From Limonium bicolor (lineage: Eukaryota; Streptophyta; Magnoliopsida; Caryophyllales; Plumbaginaceae), in contig CM041776.1 of assembly GCA_023374045.1 (NCBI GenBank), positions 116,882,000 to 116,945,999 of the forward strand: a stretch of 64,000 bases of DNA, given 5' to 3'. Position 1 is the stretch's first letter. Every line of letters begins with the position of its first letter. The translations under genes were made by a program, and so were the position numbers. Shown here piece by piece: positions 22,719 through 34,841 of the stretch. The notes under the pieces were generated by a model, which was given only the letters and a program-made list of their open reading frames with translations, did no database searches and was not told the origin of the DNA.

Positions 22719-24573
22719 AAAACATGTAAAAAAAACAAATTAAGTGCGGTTTAAGTAGTAAACCCTAGTGAGTTATAATGACAATTTAGTGGGGGAAAAG
22801 TTGTATTAAAATATAAAAGTAAAACAAGTTCAAATGTGAAGTTATTTAACTAAGTTAACGGGGATAAGTTATGAGCATTAGACTTTAAACAATCATGTTA
22901 CCCCAGTGTTAATAAAAGTACATGTAATGTTACCAGTTGTTCGAGAATTGTTCGATGAACATAAGTGGACATGATAGAGTGGACTCCGGTGACAGGTATG
23001 GTTTTCTTGCAACCTGTGTCCTACCGGATTACACCGGCTTGTATGCCAATGTGTTTTTCTGTATGTTTGCCACGTTGTAAGATAAAACATGTAATGAGTT
23101 TACAGTAATACATATATGTGACGTGTCTAGTTCCGATACCATTTAACCTCGGAAGTGTTAACCTTAGTTAACTGAGTCTAGGATCACATGAGAGTTTGGT
23201 ATTCGGATTAAACGACCCAAACCATGGGACGTTCTAACCACGGCTATGCGTGTGTTAATTATGTGATATTTGTGTGTGTATGTAAGGACCTCCCTCGTAT
23301 GTTTAACCCAGTTGTAATACTGTATGGTGTGTGGATGTGATAGACTCCATAGTGGGGCTCTAACTATTTAACTACAAGTAAATATGTACTAACGGGGTGA
23401 GGAATCCGGTTAGGCCAGTCGCGCGTTGTTTGGGAGTGGGTATCCTTTTTAGCCTTACCCTCCTCTCTGTTATGGTTGTTTCCCTCACGGGTTATGATCT
23501 CCCATTAGCTTACTCCAAAGCTTAACTATTCTGACTTATGATCGGTTTAGGGGGAACATGTGTTTGTGTGGTGTGTTCAAGTCACTAAACCCGAACAATC
23601 TTAACTTAAGTTACTCGTCTGACTATTAGGACGGTAATGAGTGTTGTATAACGAGTTTATCATGAGGGTGACATCATTCTCTAGGCTCACCAGTGAATTA
23701 ATTATGTTTGGGTCGGTTCCTAAGAGAACCGCTCTCGTTATGTTATGTATTGTTGTTATACTACAATTCCCATTGCGGTGTTGTTATGTGCACATTGAAA
23801 CGTGAAAAGTGTTGTTATGTAGTGTATGTATATGTTGTGAAATGCGGACTATGTGGTTCATGGATATGAACCCCAGTTTGTGATAAGAGACGTTTAAGGA
23901 TAACCCGACTAATGGGTAAGTGTCGTCTATTAAGGAAGTAGCTCCATTAGAGGAGAAACACTCTAGGGGTAATGAACACCATGAGTGACTTATCAAGTGA
24001 GGATGTGTTATCTGTTTGTTGAGCCCATTGAGGTGGAATGTTATGTGTTGTGTGTTTATAGTTTACATGCATGATTCAAATATAATCAACCGCATGCGAA
24101 GACGACAATTAGTTGTGCGTGGCCCGGTAGCACACGGGCTGCGGGATTACCATACCAGCAAAGGTGCTGAGCCCCTTGGGGGCCACCCTTTCTCTTCTTT
24201 TCCTATTTCAGGTACAAGGAGCTGGAAGCCGTTCGAGAGTAGGACGGGGTAGTCATTTGTACATGAGTAATCATTTAAGTTATATGGGTACAGTAGGTGT
24301 AGTAAGACCGAAATTGTTATCGGTATTCGTTTGTAAATACTCGGTACAGTTGAAAGGTGTATGTTGTTTCTACTGTTAATGGAAGGGTCACTAATGTGTA
24401 GTCGCTCGGGAATCTAGTCCATCAGACCGGTACAATGTATATGTAATAGCCTTGTTAGCCACGTGGGTGGTTAACGGCGTGTAACACCAACGAGTTAAGT
24501 AATGTGATGAAGCTTGTTTTCCGCTGCAGTTTGTTATTAAGTGCGTAAGTGTTGGATGGGGTGTTACAAAAAG

Positions 24574-24585
24574 TGGTATCAGAGC
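24574..24585 (+). other. primer binding site of the LARD
   Basis: TGGTATCAGAGC is an exact match to the initiator-tRNA-Met site and lies five bases after the LTR end. Confidence 0.93.
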
Positions 24586-27500
24586 GAAGTATCGCTCTGA
24601 TGACTGAATTACCGAGCTTAGGAAGTACCGAGTTAGGATTTCAGTACTTTGGGTTAAGGGTTGAGTGATAGCGTGAGAGATACGCTAGTTAGGAATTACC
24701 AGTGAATATTGAAAACCTACTATATCCTTCCCACCCTCCACAATCCCTGTTGTATAACTTGGGAAAGAACGACAGAGAGACGGAAGTCCTCTCTTACTCG
24801 GGAATACCCGATCTGGCTGTTATTAAATACCACTGTGGGTACGGAGAACCTGTCATACCGTAGATCCCGAAAACTGGGAATCCCGGAGACGGTTTCCATC
24901 TGAACAATGTTAACCGTATTTCATAGCGAAGAGTGAAGAATCTGTGTATAGAAGAATGGAATTCCCGGCAACCTGGGTCGACATGTTGAGCAGTCGAGAA
25001 TAACTAGCTTGTAACGCACCAACCGTGCAACAGGCAAGAAGTGAAGTAATGAAACCCGAGACGAGCGTCTACGGGACCGCGAATATTACATAATGTCGCC
25101 AACGGTATACCAACCGACAAAAGAACTACAACGTAGTGCCCAAACAAGAGACAAGTCTGAGTGACCACGACAAATGCGTGGAACGGGCTACGAAGAGGAA
25201 ACAATTCTAAGTAAAAAGGGGTCTCCGAGAATGGGAGACACCCCAGTTAATAATTATCATGTGAATACAGTGAGAAGTCGCCCAGAGGGTTAGTTGTCAA
25301 GAATGTAGGATCAAGTGAGGGCCAACAAGGCCACTGATGACAGTGCGGGTAAAAACAATACCACAACCGGTATGTGTTGAATCGATAGCCAGTTAGCATG
25401 GCGCACTTGCCATGGCAAGTGCTGCTATAACAAGACTGTTTGGGAAATTTTTTTTAACAACTACAAAGTACTTGGTAAAGTACCATGAAGTTAAGTGAGA
25501 TCATCATAACCGTGGAAGGGCTTAACAGCCTAACCATTGTAATTGGAAGTACACCAGTCAGCAAGAAGCTAGATTTGGTTAAGGGAAGAAGGCATTGTAA
25601 AACCATGAGAATTTTCTTTTCTTTCAACTCAGATTTATTTCAAACTCTTTTCTTTCAAACCGAATTTTCTTTCTAACCAATACTTCTTTCGAACCTTCTT
25701 TTAAAAACCGAACCAGAGGACCTACACCGGCCTTAGTGCCACACGGTAGGTAAGTTATACCCAGTTTACTTTTGAATAACCGGAAGGGAAACCGGTAAAC
25801 CCAAGGGTAACAACCCGAGGGAATGGATTGAGTTCGTGGTAATACAACAGTGGATAGACTTTCCCTTGATTAAGTTCGGGAAGCACAGAATGTATATTGT
25901 CACAAGACAATACAAGGGAGTTGACAACAGAATACTTCACCTAGGCGTGTGACGGACACTACGAGTGTACCAACTGTAATGTGGGACGACCACACTCCGT
26001 GAGGAGCTTGTGGGCCTGACAGACCTATTTATGGGTTAGTTGGGTAAGTAGCAATGTATCAGTATGGTACCCCACATATGTATACGAGTAGAGTCTGAAA
26101 CACGGGAAGTAGTCGACTCCGTACTACGGTCAACAGTGTAAGTCAATCAAGAGCAAAGGATTACCATGAATGGTTGAAGTAAAGGAACTCAGTTAAGTTA
26201 ACGAGACTAAAGGAATTAGTGAGTTCCCTTCAAGGAAATGTCTAAGAGTCAGGAGGTGCGAAGTGCATTAACTGTTATGTAAAGACATAGCATATGTCTT
26301 AAGGATCCTCAAGGATAAACATGATAGCTGGAACGGTGACCCAGCCTGTGCATGGCAAGGCAGATGTCTAATGTGGACACATTAATGTGCGATGAACGGG
26401 ATGAAACTCCCAGAATGAGTACCCACACTACCAGGAAATGTTGATCTTCACGAAAGAAGAAAATAAGCCAGTTAAGAACGCAAACGGCGTGGCTAACTGA
26501 ATATACCAATAAGTGCGAACCAGATGTAAGGCATAACTTAGCAACACCCAGGAGCAATCCTTGAAGGGTGTTCACATCAACGATAATTGTACGAAATGAC
26601 ATGACAGAAATACAAGGGTTGAAACTAACACCCAGTTTAGACATAAGTTGTCAGGAGACGGACTGACAATCCTAAGGGGCATCCCATGAAAGGAAACGTA
26701 ATGCAACGACCTTGTCATGGAGCTCAATATGATATCTAAACCATGTAATGATATACAGGGAAGTAAATGTGTATGAGTAGCCTACAATGAGCAGAGTTCG
26801 GGGCAGTAAGGCTCATAAGCCACAAATAAAATGTGTTATATAAATTGGATCGGTTGTAGAAGTTTATGTTGTATAAGTAAATAGAGTGGAGAACGAACCA
26901 CTACTTTATGAGTGAGGATACCTCTTGATATTATAAACCGTGCAAGCAGTAGTAATGTGAACCAAGTCCAAGAAATATGTTAAGGATCGATAATGTTGAT
27001 ATTGCGAGAAAACAGTTAGTTTAGTAGCATGGGAAGCACCCAGCTGAATAACGGCAGCTTGTAACTCGAGTGAGCTACGCTCAATAAGCATTCATTAGTC
27101 ATCCAAAGGAGTGACGAATCATAATACGAAGGATGTAAGTACATGTGTGGGAGTTAATATGACAGTAAGTACCATGTAAGTTAGTGTTATGCAATGAGTA
27201 AGAGCACGGTACGCAGCAAGCGACCGTTGTATAAGTGTTGTTGAATAATAATGTGGCAGATAAGACCAGTTATGAGTTAAACTCAGTGGAGATGCAAGGT
27301 AAGTGATGTTAAACAGACTGGGCAATAAGCCAGTGGTAAGTACTATGTGATAACGAACTCAGTGTGGATCCCATTGCTAATAAGAGATTTACTGTCAAGA
27401 GTTTACGCCTCTACACTCTGTATGACTGAGTGTTTTGGTATTGCACTTGCGCAGTAATGATCGAGTGGGATAGCTAGGAATTGGAAACATGTTAATTGTG

Positions 27501-29563
27501 GAGGAATAATGTTATAATGGCCGATGCATAGGAAATGCAAGGCCGCACCAATGAAAGAATACATGTACAAAACCAAATGTGGAGGCATGATTAAGAACAA
27601 GTGACTACAGTAGCACTAAATATCAAATATCGGTATGGAATATACCTCAAGTGAGGGAAATAACAGAAAGAGCACTACACATTAGGTGGTAGCTCAATCC
27701 CAACCGACAGTAAGTCGGAAGGAAACAAATCAATCATTGTGAAATATATAGTAGTATACACAGTAAATTATTATGGAAGTGGATAGAAAGTTTATTACTC
27801 ACCGAATTCGCGCACGGTAAGAGATACCACGCATCGGTTGAGAAACCGCTATTACCAAGATAAAGGCAATAATTGGAGATGTACAATACAGTAAGAATAA
27901 TGAATGGAGCAAACTAAGCCCTACAATTATTGGAGTTTCGCAGCAAAACTAGTGAGCCAGTGATTCAAGTGTTGAATGTGCATGGTGAACATGAGTGAAT
28001 GGCTAATTATTAATGCCTAGAAGCCTCACAGGCCAGAATCGAAACCAGTTAAGAGTTAAAGCAAACTCCAATGAGAATTCTTGGTTTAGGAACTAAACCG
28101 CTAATGTGGTTAAGATCCTCTAACCAGAACACATTGTATAACAGACCGCGTGAAAGTTAAAACACTTCACGACGGTAGAACTTTTTAAACCAATGATTAA
28201 GTGATTGATAACGTGGGCGTAATCCCCTTTAAGGGGGTAGAGCGTAAAACCACTTAGTGTGTATTACCGTACAAGTGTACGTGACTTATGTTGTGCATAG
28301 CACAAAATAATTGTTTTGATGATTGGTGTGTGTGTTACGTAACATACACATTCATTCATGGTTTAATTGTGGTAATTGCGCACAGAAGATGCGAATACCA
28401 TTGTGATAAGTGTATTTATTTGTTAACAGTTGTGTGTGATAGTACAAGTGTGGGGAGTAGAGAAACTCCCAGGGGAACTAAAACCCCGACATTATATGTT
28501 CATATGACACTAAATGTGAACTGTGCATTGTATTTTGATAAAATATATGTGTATATATATACTATATAGTGATCCATGAAAGGGTATGAAACCGACATAG
28601 AACCTAGTGAGAATAAGATTCCCTAGGTAACAGCATTAAAGTGAATGGAAATAACTGATAGACGGAGTTCTATCCCTTGGAGATGTTATGATCATGATTA
28701 GAATGATTAAAAAGATAGAATATTGGAAATGAGTGATTTACTTGATGCTTGAAATTGAGATGGGAGGTGAAACTTGATTATCATGAGATCAAGGGAAGCC
28801 GAACACAAATTGGGGTAGAAGGATAGTTCAACACTGGTGCTGATCACATCACGGTTGGATGATTCTTGAAGCTCCCTTAAGTGGTCACAATTAACCACGC
28901 TAAGAAAAGAAGCAAATAGCATAAGTTGGACTTGGAGTTGTATGTGTTTTCAAAAGGATTTTCAATTGGTGTTTTCAAAACAATCGATTAATATTTTGAA
29001 TAAAGGATTCTCTTATACTTAACCTAGTAAAGAATAGTTTTGTAGTACTTGCTCACGAGCTGAGGACGTATGAGCCTTTGTCTTCGGACCGGCGACATGA
29101 GAATTACATATGTTAAAAATTAAGTGAATGTTTTGATCTCCCAAAGGAACGGGGACCAGAAGGTGTCCATCGCGACCGGGTTCTGCGGGATCACAGTGTA
29201 TATAAAAGATATTTTTTATTGTTATACATGCTATGACATGTTGTGTGGCATGTGTAATAAATATTATTTTGACCTATGAGTCTAAATGTTATTGTGTTAC
29301 ACAGACCTATGTGTCTAAAGGCTGTTATGTTATCAAGACCAATGTCTCTAAATGTTGTTATGCTACCCAAACCTGAGAGTCTAAGGGTTGTATGTATGTG
29401 GAAATGTTGTTAAGATACCCGGACCATTGAGTCCGAGGTTATCATGTGAGTATGTTATGTTATGTATGGATGTGTATATGTACCCAGACCGTTAAGTCCG
29501 AGGTTGTGATGTAAAGTATGTTTGGTTATGGAAGTTTATTTCCAAGTGATCCCCGTGTTTTAA
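24586..29563. other. LARD interior without coding capacity
   Basis: Nearly 5 kb with no reading frame that resembles gag, protease, reverse transcriptase, RNase H or integrase on either strand; open stretches are all under 115 codons and unrelated to known families. The region is purine-rich and full of TA/TG words. A degenerate repeat at 29270-29510 precedes the pol remnant. It may serve as packaged RNA structure; that is inference. Confidence 0.75.
29270..29510 (+). repeat. degenerate ~60-bp tandem repeat
   Basis: Five to six imperfect copies of a module containing GACCTATGTGTCTAAATG or GACCATTGAGTCCGAGG, each followed by TGTTATG/TTAC-like sequence. It lies just upstream of the pol remnant and polypurine tract. 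Confidence 0.7.
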
Positions 29564-29626
29564 TCCAAATCATTTGTGGGAAGTGTGAACTTCGAGGACG
29601 AAGTTCTTTTAAGGGGGGTAGATTGA
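29564..29626 (+). pseudogene. vestigial C-terminus of chromoviral pol
   Basis: In one frame the last codons read FEDEVLLRGVD followed by TGA, where TGA is the first three bases of the 3' LTR. Plant Tekay/Del polyproteins typically end in FEDE(V/F)xLRGG just before the polypurine tract, so this is a residue of pol after loss of the rest. Upstream in the same frame is a stop at 29561. No function is expected as protein; the bases survive because they overlap the polypurine tract. Confidence 0.8.
29609..29623 (+). other. polypurine tract of the LARD
   Basis: TTAAGGGGGGTAGAT lies directly before the 3' LTR start TGAAATACCCC. This is the expected primer site for plus-strand DNA synthesis. Confidence 0.88.
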
Positions 29627-32039
29627 AATACCCCAAACCTTGATATGTGGTTTAAATATTAAACTATGGTATATAAAGGCTAAAAAGTGCCTTAGAAACA
29701 TCAGTGAACAATTTAAACCATAGTAAAACACAATAAAACACTAAGACACAGTTTGAGCAAAAACATGCTCTAAGCTTGGAGTGAACTTGGTTGGGACCCA
29801 AAGAACCTACCAAGACTTAATAACATTCAATTATGATGTGATAAGGCAAATTAAGTCCTTAGGAAACCTTGGTAGACGATTTAACCAAACAAAACACAAA
29901 TAAATGCCTTAAAGTCAATATGGGCAAAAATGTGCTCTAAGCTTGGGATGAATTTGTATAAGACCTAAAGGTCATACCTATATCTTATAAATATGTTATT
30001 GAGCATATTAAATCAATTACTAAAGAAAACCAAGCTTGAAAACAAGTTAAAACACAAAATGTGCTTTAAGGAGCCTTAAAGCACAATTTTGAAAAATTGT
30101 CTTGTAAATGAGTTTTGAATGGCTAAATGTCCATCATTACTCTTTAATTAACATTTGTACTACTTAGTATCACATTTGTAAGTCTAAATCAATGGGAAAT
30201 CAAAAATTTCACAAGAATTTGCCTTGTTTTTGTGAATAGTGACCAAAATATGCAAATTTATAACATAAGTCAATATAAGTAAGTTAATTGGTCAACAAAG
30301 ACTATTATACCCCTAGGTAGAGATGGGGGCCGGTTTTTATTATGGTGAGTCACCAACATGTAAAAGAAATCAATTAAGGAAAGGAAGGAAAAGTAAGTAA
30401 AAGGAGAAAGCTACTTTATAAGGTAAATATCTTGTAAAAGCAACACCTCATTTCATTTCTCCCTTTCCCACTCACTTCCACCGTCTCCAACCTCCCTCTC
30501 TTCTCCATTCTCGGTTTGCTACAGCACCACTCACACCACCATCTTCAATTTCTTATATCTTCTAGCTCCATATACCAAATCAAATTCTAAGACCATATTT
30601 GTCTTAGTTAGGCCAAGCTCTACACTTCTCTCTTTTCAAATCTTCAAGAACTCCATTTTTGGTGCCATGGAGATTCACCATTGATGGAGCTTGAGCTCAC
30701 CTTTTCATGCCTTGTCATTCTCCTTTGCTTCAAGGTAAGGAAAATCATAGAAAAACAACATTCCCTCTTGTTTTTGTGTGTAACCGAGAATCACCTTTGA
30801 TGGTATTTTCTCTTGTTCTTTCATAGCTCCATTTCAATCTTCAAGGGACAAGGAGGAGTCCTCTCTTGTTACATATTCAAGTTCTCTTTCAAATTCAAAG
30901 GTAAATATCATTTTGTGTATTAAAACACTTATGTTAAACTAGGGTTTGTATATGAGTTTAAGTGTGAATTCTTAAGCTCATTACCCTTATATGTATATTG
31001 ATTAGAAAGTTGACAAGTGATCAAACTCCTTGCTGATTTTCGGTTCAAGGAAACGAGAAAGAAGTTTGAGAGGAAAAGAGGTAAACAAACTATCTCAATG
31101 TAGTTTAAATGCCTTAGGAAAAATGAGCTTGATTTGCTTGATAAAATACCTAAGGAGCCAATGGTGAATGACCTAGTAAAATGCTCTCAAGGAAACTATA
31201 CAAGGGCATATGTGTTGTTGTATGTAATTGCAGGTCAAAGGCATTATTTATGTGGGAAATTCAGTGTTTAAGGTTTATGCAATTTAAGGGCCTAAGAGCC
31301 ATGTTATTTAAGGGCCTAAGTGCCAAGCAATTTAAGTTTATGCACTATATTGTGATGTAGTGTAAATTTGGTGAAGTTTTGTGTGTGAGAAAGTTCTTGG
31401 TGGACTTAGGTGTTGTTGAATGAAATAAGGTAAAAACCTAAGTGTTTGGATGTGAGAATATACAAGAGAAGCTGTGGCAAAATTTGGAAAATGTATAAGA
31501 AGTTCTAAGTGTTTTAAATGAGTTTTGGTGAACTAGGAAGTGTTGAAAATGAACAAGTGTTTTACTAGGGAAGAAAGCATGTATTAAGGTGATTTAGAGT
31601 GATACAAGGATTTAGGTATTATCTTGGAAGTTCTAGTAATTCAATGAGTGTTTTTGAGGATGTATTAAAGTCTTGGAGAATTTGTTTAACGTTTAGGAAT
31701 GTTGATGTACAAGAAGGAAATGATGTTTAGGTAAGATGTGGAAAATGAGACTTAGTTGGTAAGAAAGGATGTTTGAGAGATGATGTTATGATGGTAAGGA
31801 AACATTTTTGGCATAGTGGTTATCATAATTATGAAACACCACTTAGAGGAACTAAAGAGAAAACATTATAAGTGTTAGGAATTTTGGTAAGAAACATTGT
31901 AAGTGTTTATGGAGTTATAAAATGAGTTTTATGGTTGTTGTATGAAGGGTTAAATGTGCCAAATGATGTTAGAACACATTAGGAGGCTTGAGGAGAAGTT
32001 TGGAGAAAGTTTGACAAGTTTTGGACAAGTTCTGATGTT

Positions 32040-32240
32040 GTCCGACCCAGTGGCCCGACCCAGGGTGGGTCGGACAGCCCCTGTTAATTCACCCGTTGAT
32101 GTTTCTGGAATGGTCCGACCCAGAGGTCTTGGGTCGGACATGGGTCGGACATGGGTCGGACGGGAGGATTTGAAAGACGGAAAAAGTTCTGGAACGGTCC
32201 GACCCAGTTGTGGGTCGGACGGTGGGTCGGACGGCCCAAA
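32040..32240. repeat. GC-rich word array in the 3' LTR
   Basis: Homologous to 22531-22718. It differs by one extra tandem unit of CATGGGTCGGA and a T-to-C change in one palindrome arm. Confidence 0.92.
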
Positions 32241-32737
32241 ACATGTAAAAAACAAACAAATTAAGTGTGGTTTAAGTAGTAAACCCTAGTGAGTTATAAT
32301 GACAATTTAGTGGGGGAAAAGTTGTACTTAAATGTAAAAGTAAAACTAGTTCAAATGTGAAGTAATTTAACTAAGTTAACGGGGATAAGTTATGAGCATT
32401 AGACTTTAAACAATCATGTTACCCCAGTGTTAATAAAAGTACATGTAATGTTACCAGTTGTTCAAGAATTGTTCGAGGAACATAAGTGGACATGATAGAG
32501 TGGACTCCGGTGACAGGTATGGTTTTCTTGCAACCTGTGTCCTACTGATAAGTGCAAAACATATAGACTTATTAAGGTTTAATCACCTTATAATTTGCAG
32601 CATTTTTAGTAATGTTTCTCACTTATCTTGGGTTTTTCCTATAATTATGTTGTTATATTAATTGATGAATTATATATGTTAAAATGTAGGAAAAATGCCA
32701 AATAACCACATATTATAAGGGATTAAAGAAACTCACG

Positions 32738-32990
32738 CGAGATTGCACGCAAGAGTGTGACCGCCCCTGCAACCGTACGAGTCTAGGCGGACAAGAGGAG
32801 AGGAGACCGCGCCCGCGACCGCATCAGTCTAGGCGGACAAGAGTGTGAACGACCGCATGGAGATAGCGGACAAGAGTACATGACCGCATGAGTGTCCGCA
32901 TGGATCTAGGCGGCAGCCACGCGGACAGAGCTACAACCGCATGACCAGAGGCGGACGCCAACGAGGACAACAACGCGAGCTTATTCTTCG
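32738..32990. repeat. GC-rich word region in the 5' LTR
   Basis: CTAGGCGGACAAGAG occurs twice and a truncated CTAGGCGG once, interleaved with several GACCGCA and GCGGAC words. The partner LTR equivalent is about 37829-38080. Confidence 0.88.
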
Positions 32991-33127
32991 TCGACTCGCT
33001 TCTGCTATCCATATACTCCGCCACGCCTACCTTAATTCACTCACGCGTTGTCTCCACCTCTGTCTGCAATCAATGAGCTGCAATCAATCGACAATAAATG
33101 TTCTTCCATCTGCCTCTTCCTTTGTCC

Positions 33128-33136
33128 TATATAAAC
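33128..33136 (+). promoter_or_regulatory. TATA box in the 5' LTR
   Basis: TATATAAAC follows a pyrimidine-rich stretch and precedes a C/A-rich leader, as in plant LTR promoters. Transcription would be expected to start some 30 bases downstream. Confidence 0.6.
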
Positions 33137-34087
33137 ACACGTTCCTTCTGCTCTCATTAACACATCCACCACCCAAACAATCCATCATTGATCCACTACA
33201 CCACACTCACACGTCCATCCATTTCTTTTCTCCGTCTTCTCCATTTTATTTATTTTACATTCCACAATATCCACCTCTAGTCCTACGTATACAAAATAGC
33301 AGAAAGAATGCTGGAGTGACTACAGATGATTTCTACTACTCTTGTTTCTGTTTATCTATTTAATATGTTAGGCTAGAATATTTATACTCTGGGAATGGTT
33401 ATTATGTGTTTATATTAATTATGCAATATTTTTACTGGTGTTATTAAATATAGTCTGTTACGATTAAAGCTTATCTCTCGCCTTTTTAATAAATGTCATG
33501 AGTTTATTAAATTGCATGCTTAGTCTATTTTGATCAGACCGGTGATAAATAGATAGGTTAATTAAGCCGTAAATCTAGAGAAAGCTTATTATGATTTAAT
33601 AAGTTAGTATTTTCAGATGCAAATATAATTTCTCATATCTAAACCGTCCGTTACATGTGTTATGCTTGAACCTGGATTAGAACCTTGCATTTTCTGGTAA
33701 ACGAGTTTCTTTTGAGTCTGACTTAGACCTTAAGATAATAAGAGGAATTTTGCCAAACAATTATAATTAAACCAGTAGACCTAAGCTTAATTAAGCAGAT
33801 ATTATATTAACCTGAACCGAGTTCCATTTAATTTATCTATTAACTTAGTTTATTTTATCTTTCCTTTTTATTTATAATACAAATCAATTAATCCCCCCTT
33901 TTTGTGACACGCTTAGGTACTATAATATGCACATTAGTCCCACGGTTCGATATCCGGTCGCTTACATTTAACTATACTACCACGACCGGGATTTGTTTGC
34001 AGCCCGACGTTTATTTTGAGTTTTAATTTCTTTCCTTTTATTTTAATTTCACCAGTTCTAACCACTCAGATATACACGTCTGCAAAA

Positions 34088-34104
34088 TGGCGTCATTGCC
34101 GGGG
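34088..34104 (+). other. primer binding site, tRNA-Asp type, two mismatches
   Basis: TGGCGTCATTGCCGGGG matches the usual Athila-type site TGGCGCCGTTGCCGGGG, complementary to tRNA-Asp, except at two positions. It lies three bases after the LTR end. Confidence 0.85.
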
Positions 34105-34261
34105 ACTAGATTTTTTCAAGTTCCTAAGCCCCGGATTATTCACCTATTTAATTATAAATATTATGTTCTCTTTATTTTGTTAATATTATGTCCATAATAT
34201 TTTGTTTATTGTTAATATTAATTATATACTATATTTTGTTTATATTATTATTTGTTGTTTA

Positions 34262-34455
34262 ATCTAACTCGTAACATTTTAATCTAACTTCTAACATTTT
34301 AATTTTGTGTATACTAACTACTAACATTTAATTTTCTGTACACTAATTACTAACATTTAATTTTCTGTAAATTAACTTCTAACATTTAATTTCCAGCAAT
34401 CTAACTACTAACTTATAATTTTTGTCATCTAACTACTAACTTATAATTTTATGAC
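34262..34455 (+). repeat. AT-rich tandem repeat in the leader
   Basis: Six to seven imperfect units of about 28-38 bp contain AACTACTAACATTTAATTTT. They lie between the primer binding site and the ORF. Confidence 0.8.
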
Positions 34456-34522
34456 ATTTTTATTTTGTTGTTGTTTGATAAGTTTAGTTAAAATCAAAAA
34501 AAAAAAAGAACGCAACAGAGGC

Positions 34523-34672
34523 TGTCCGCCTAGCCTGTCCGCCCAGTAGCAGGCCAGGCGTGTCCGCCTAGCTCTACGCGGTCGTCCACGCGGACGCCAC
34601 TGAGGACCGCTACTACACTTGTCCGCCCAGTTGTCCGCCCAACACGACGCGGACGCCAACGCGGACGCCACC
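34523..34672. repeat. leader GC-rich words, reverse complement of the LTR words
   Basis: GTCCGCCTAG occurs twice and GTCCGCCCA three times, with GCGGACGCCA near the end. GTCCGCCTAG is the exact reverse complement of CTAGGCGGAC in the LTR of the same element. Confidence 0.92.
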
Positions 34673-34841
34673 AATTCAGAAAAAAAAAAAGAAAGTTCGA
34701 TGCCGCGTTTCAATTTTTGTTCTTCCCCAATTCTGCTCCAGCTCGAACTCGCGACAAAGACCAGTAGGGAGCAGCTCGCGCGACAAGCCCCATCTCCTCA
34801 ATTGCTCAAAAATCTTCAATTCTCCACCGAATAACGCAAGT

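Larger units (their letters stand above)
20164..24568 (+). repeat. 5' LTR of the LARD
   Basis: It begins TGAAATACCCC and ends GGGGTGTTACA. It contains three 24-bp units (21750-21821), a GC-rich word array (22531-22718) and no supported coding region. Relative to the right LTR it lacks 73 bases at about 21643, at a TAG microhomology. Confidence 0.93.
32546..34084 (+). repeat. 5' LTR of the Athila-like element
   Basis: It starts TGATAAGTGC and ends CGTCTGCA. It has a GC-rich word region at about 32738-32990 (repeated GACCGCAT and CTAGGCGGACA), a TATA box at 33128, and an open but probably non-coding frame across the promoter. Confidence 0.93.
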
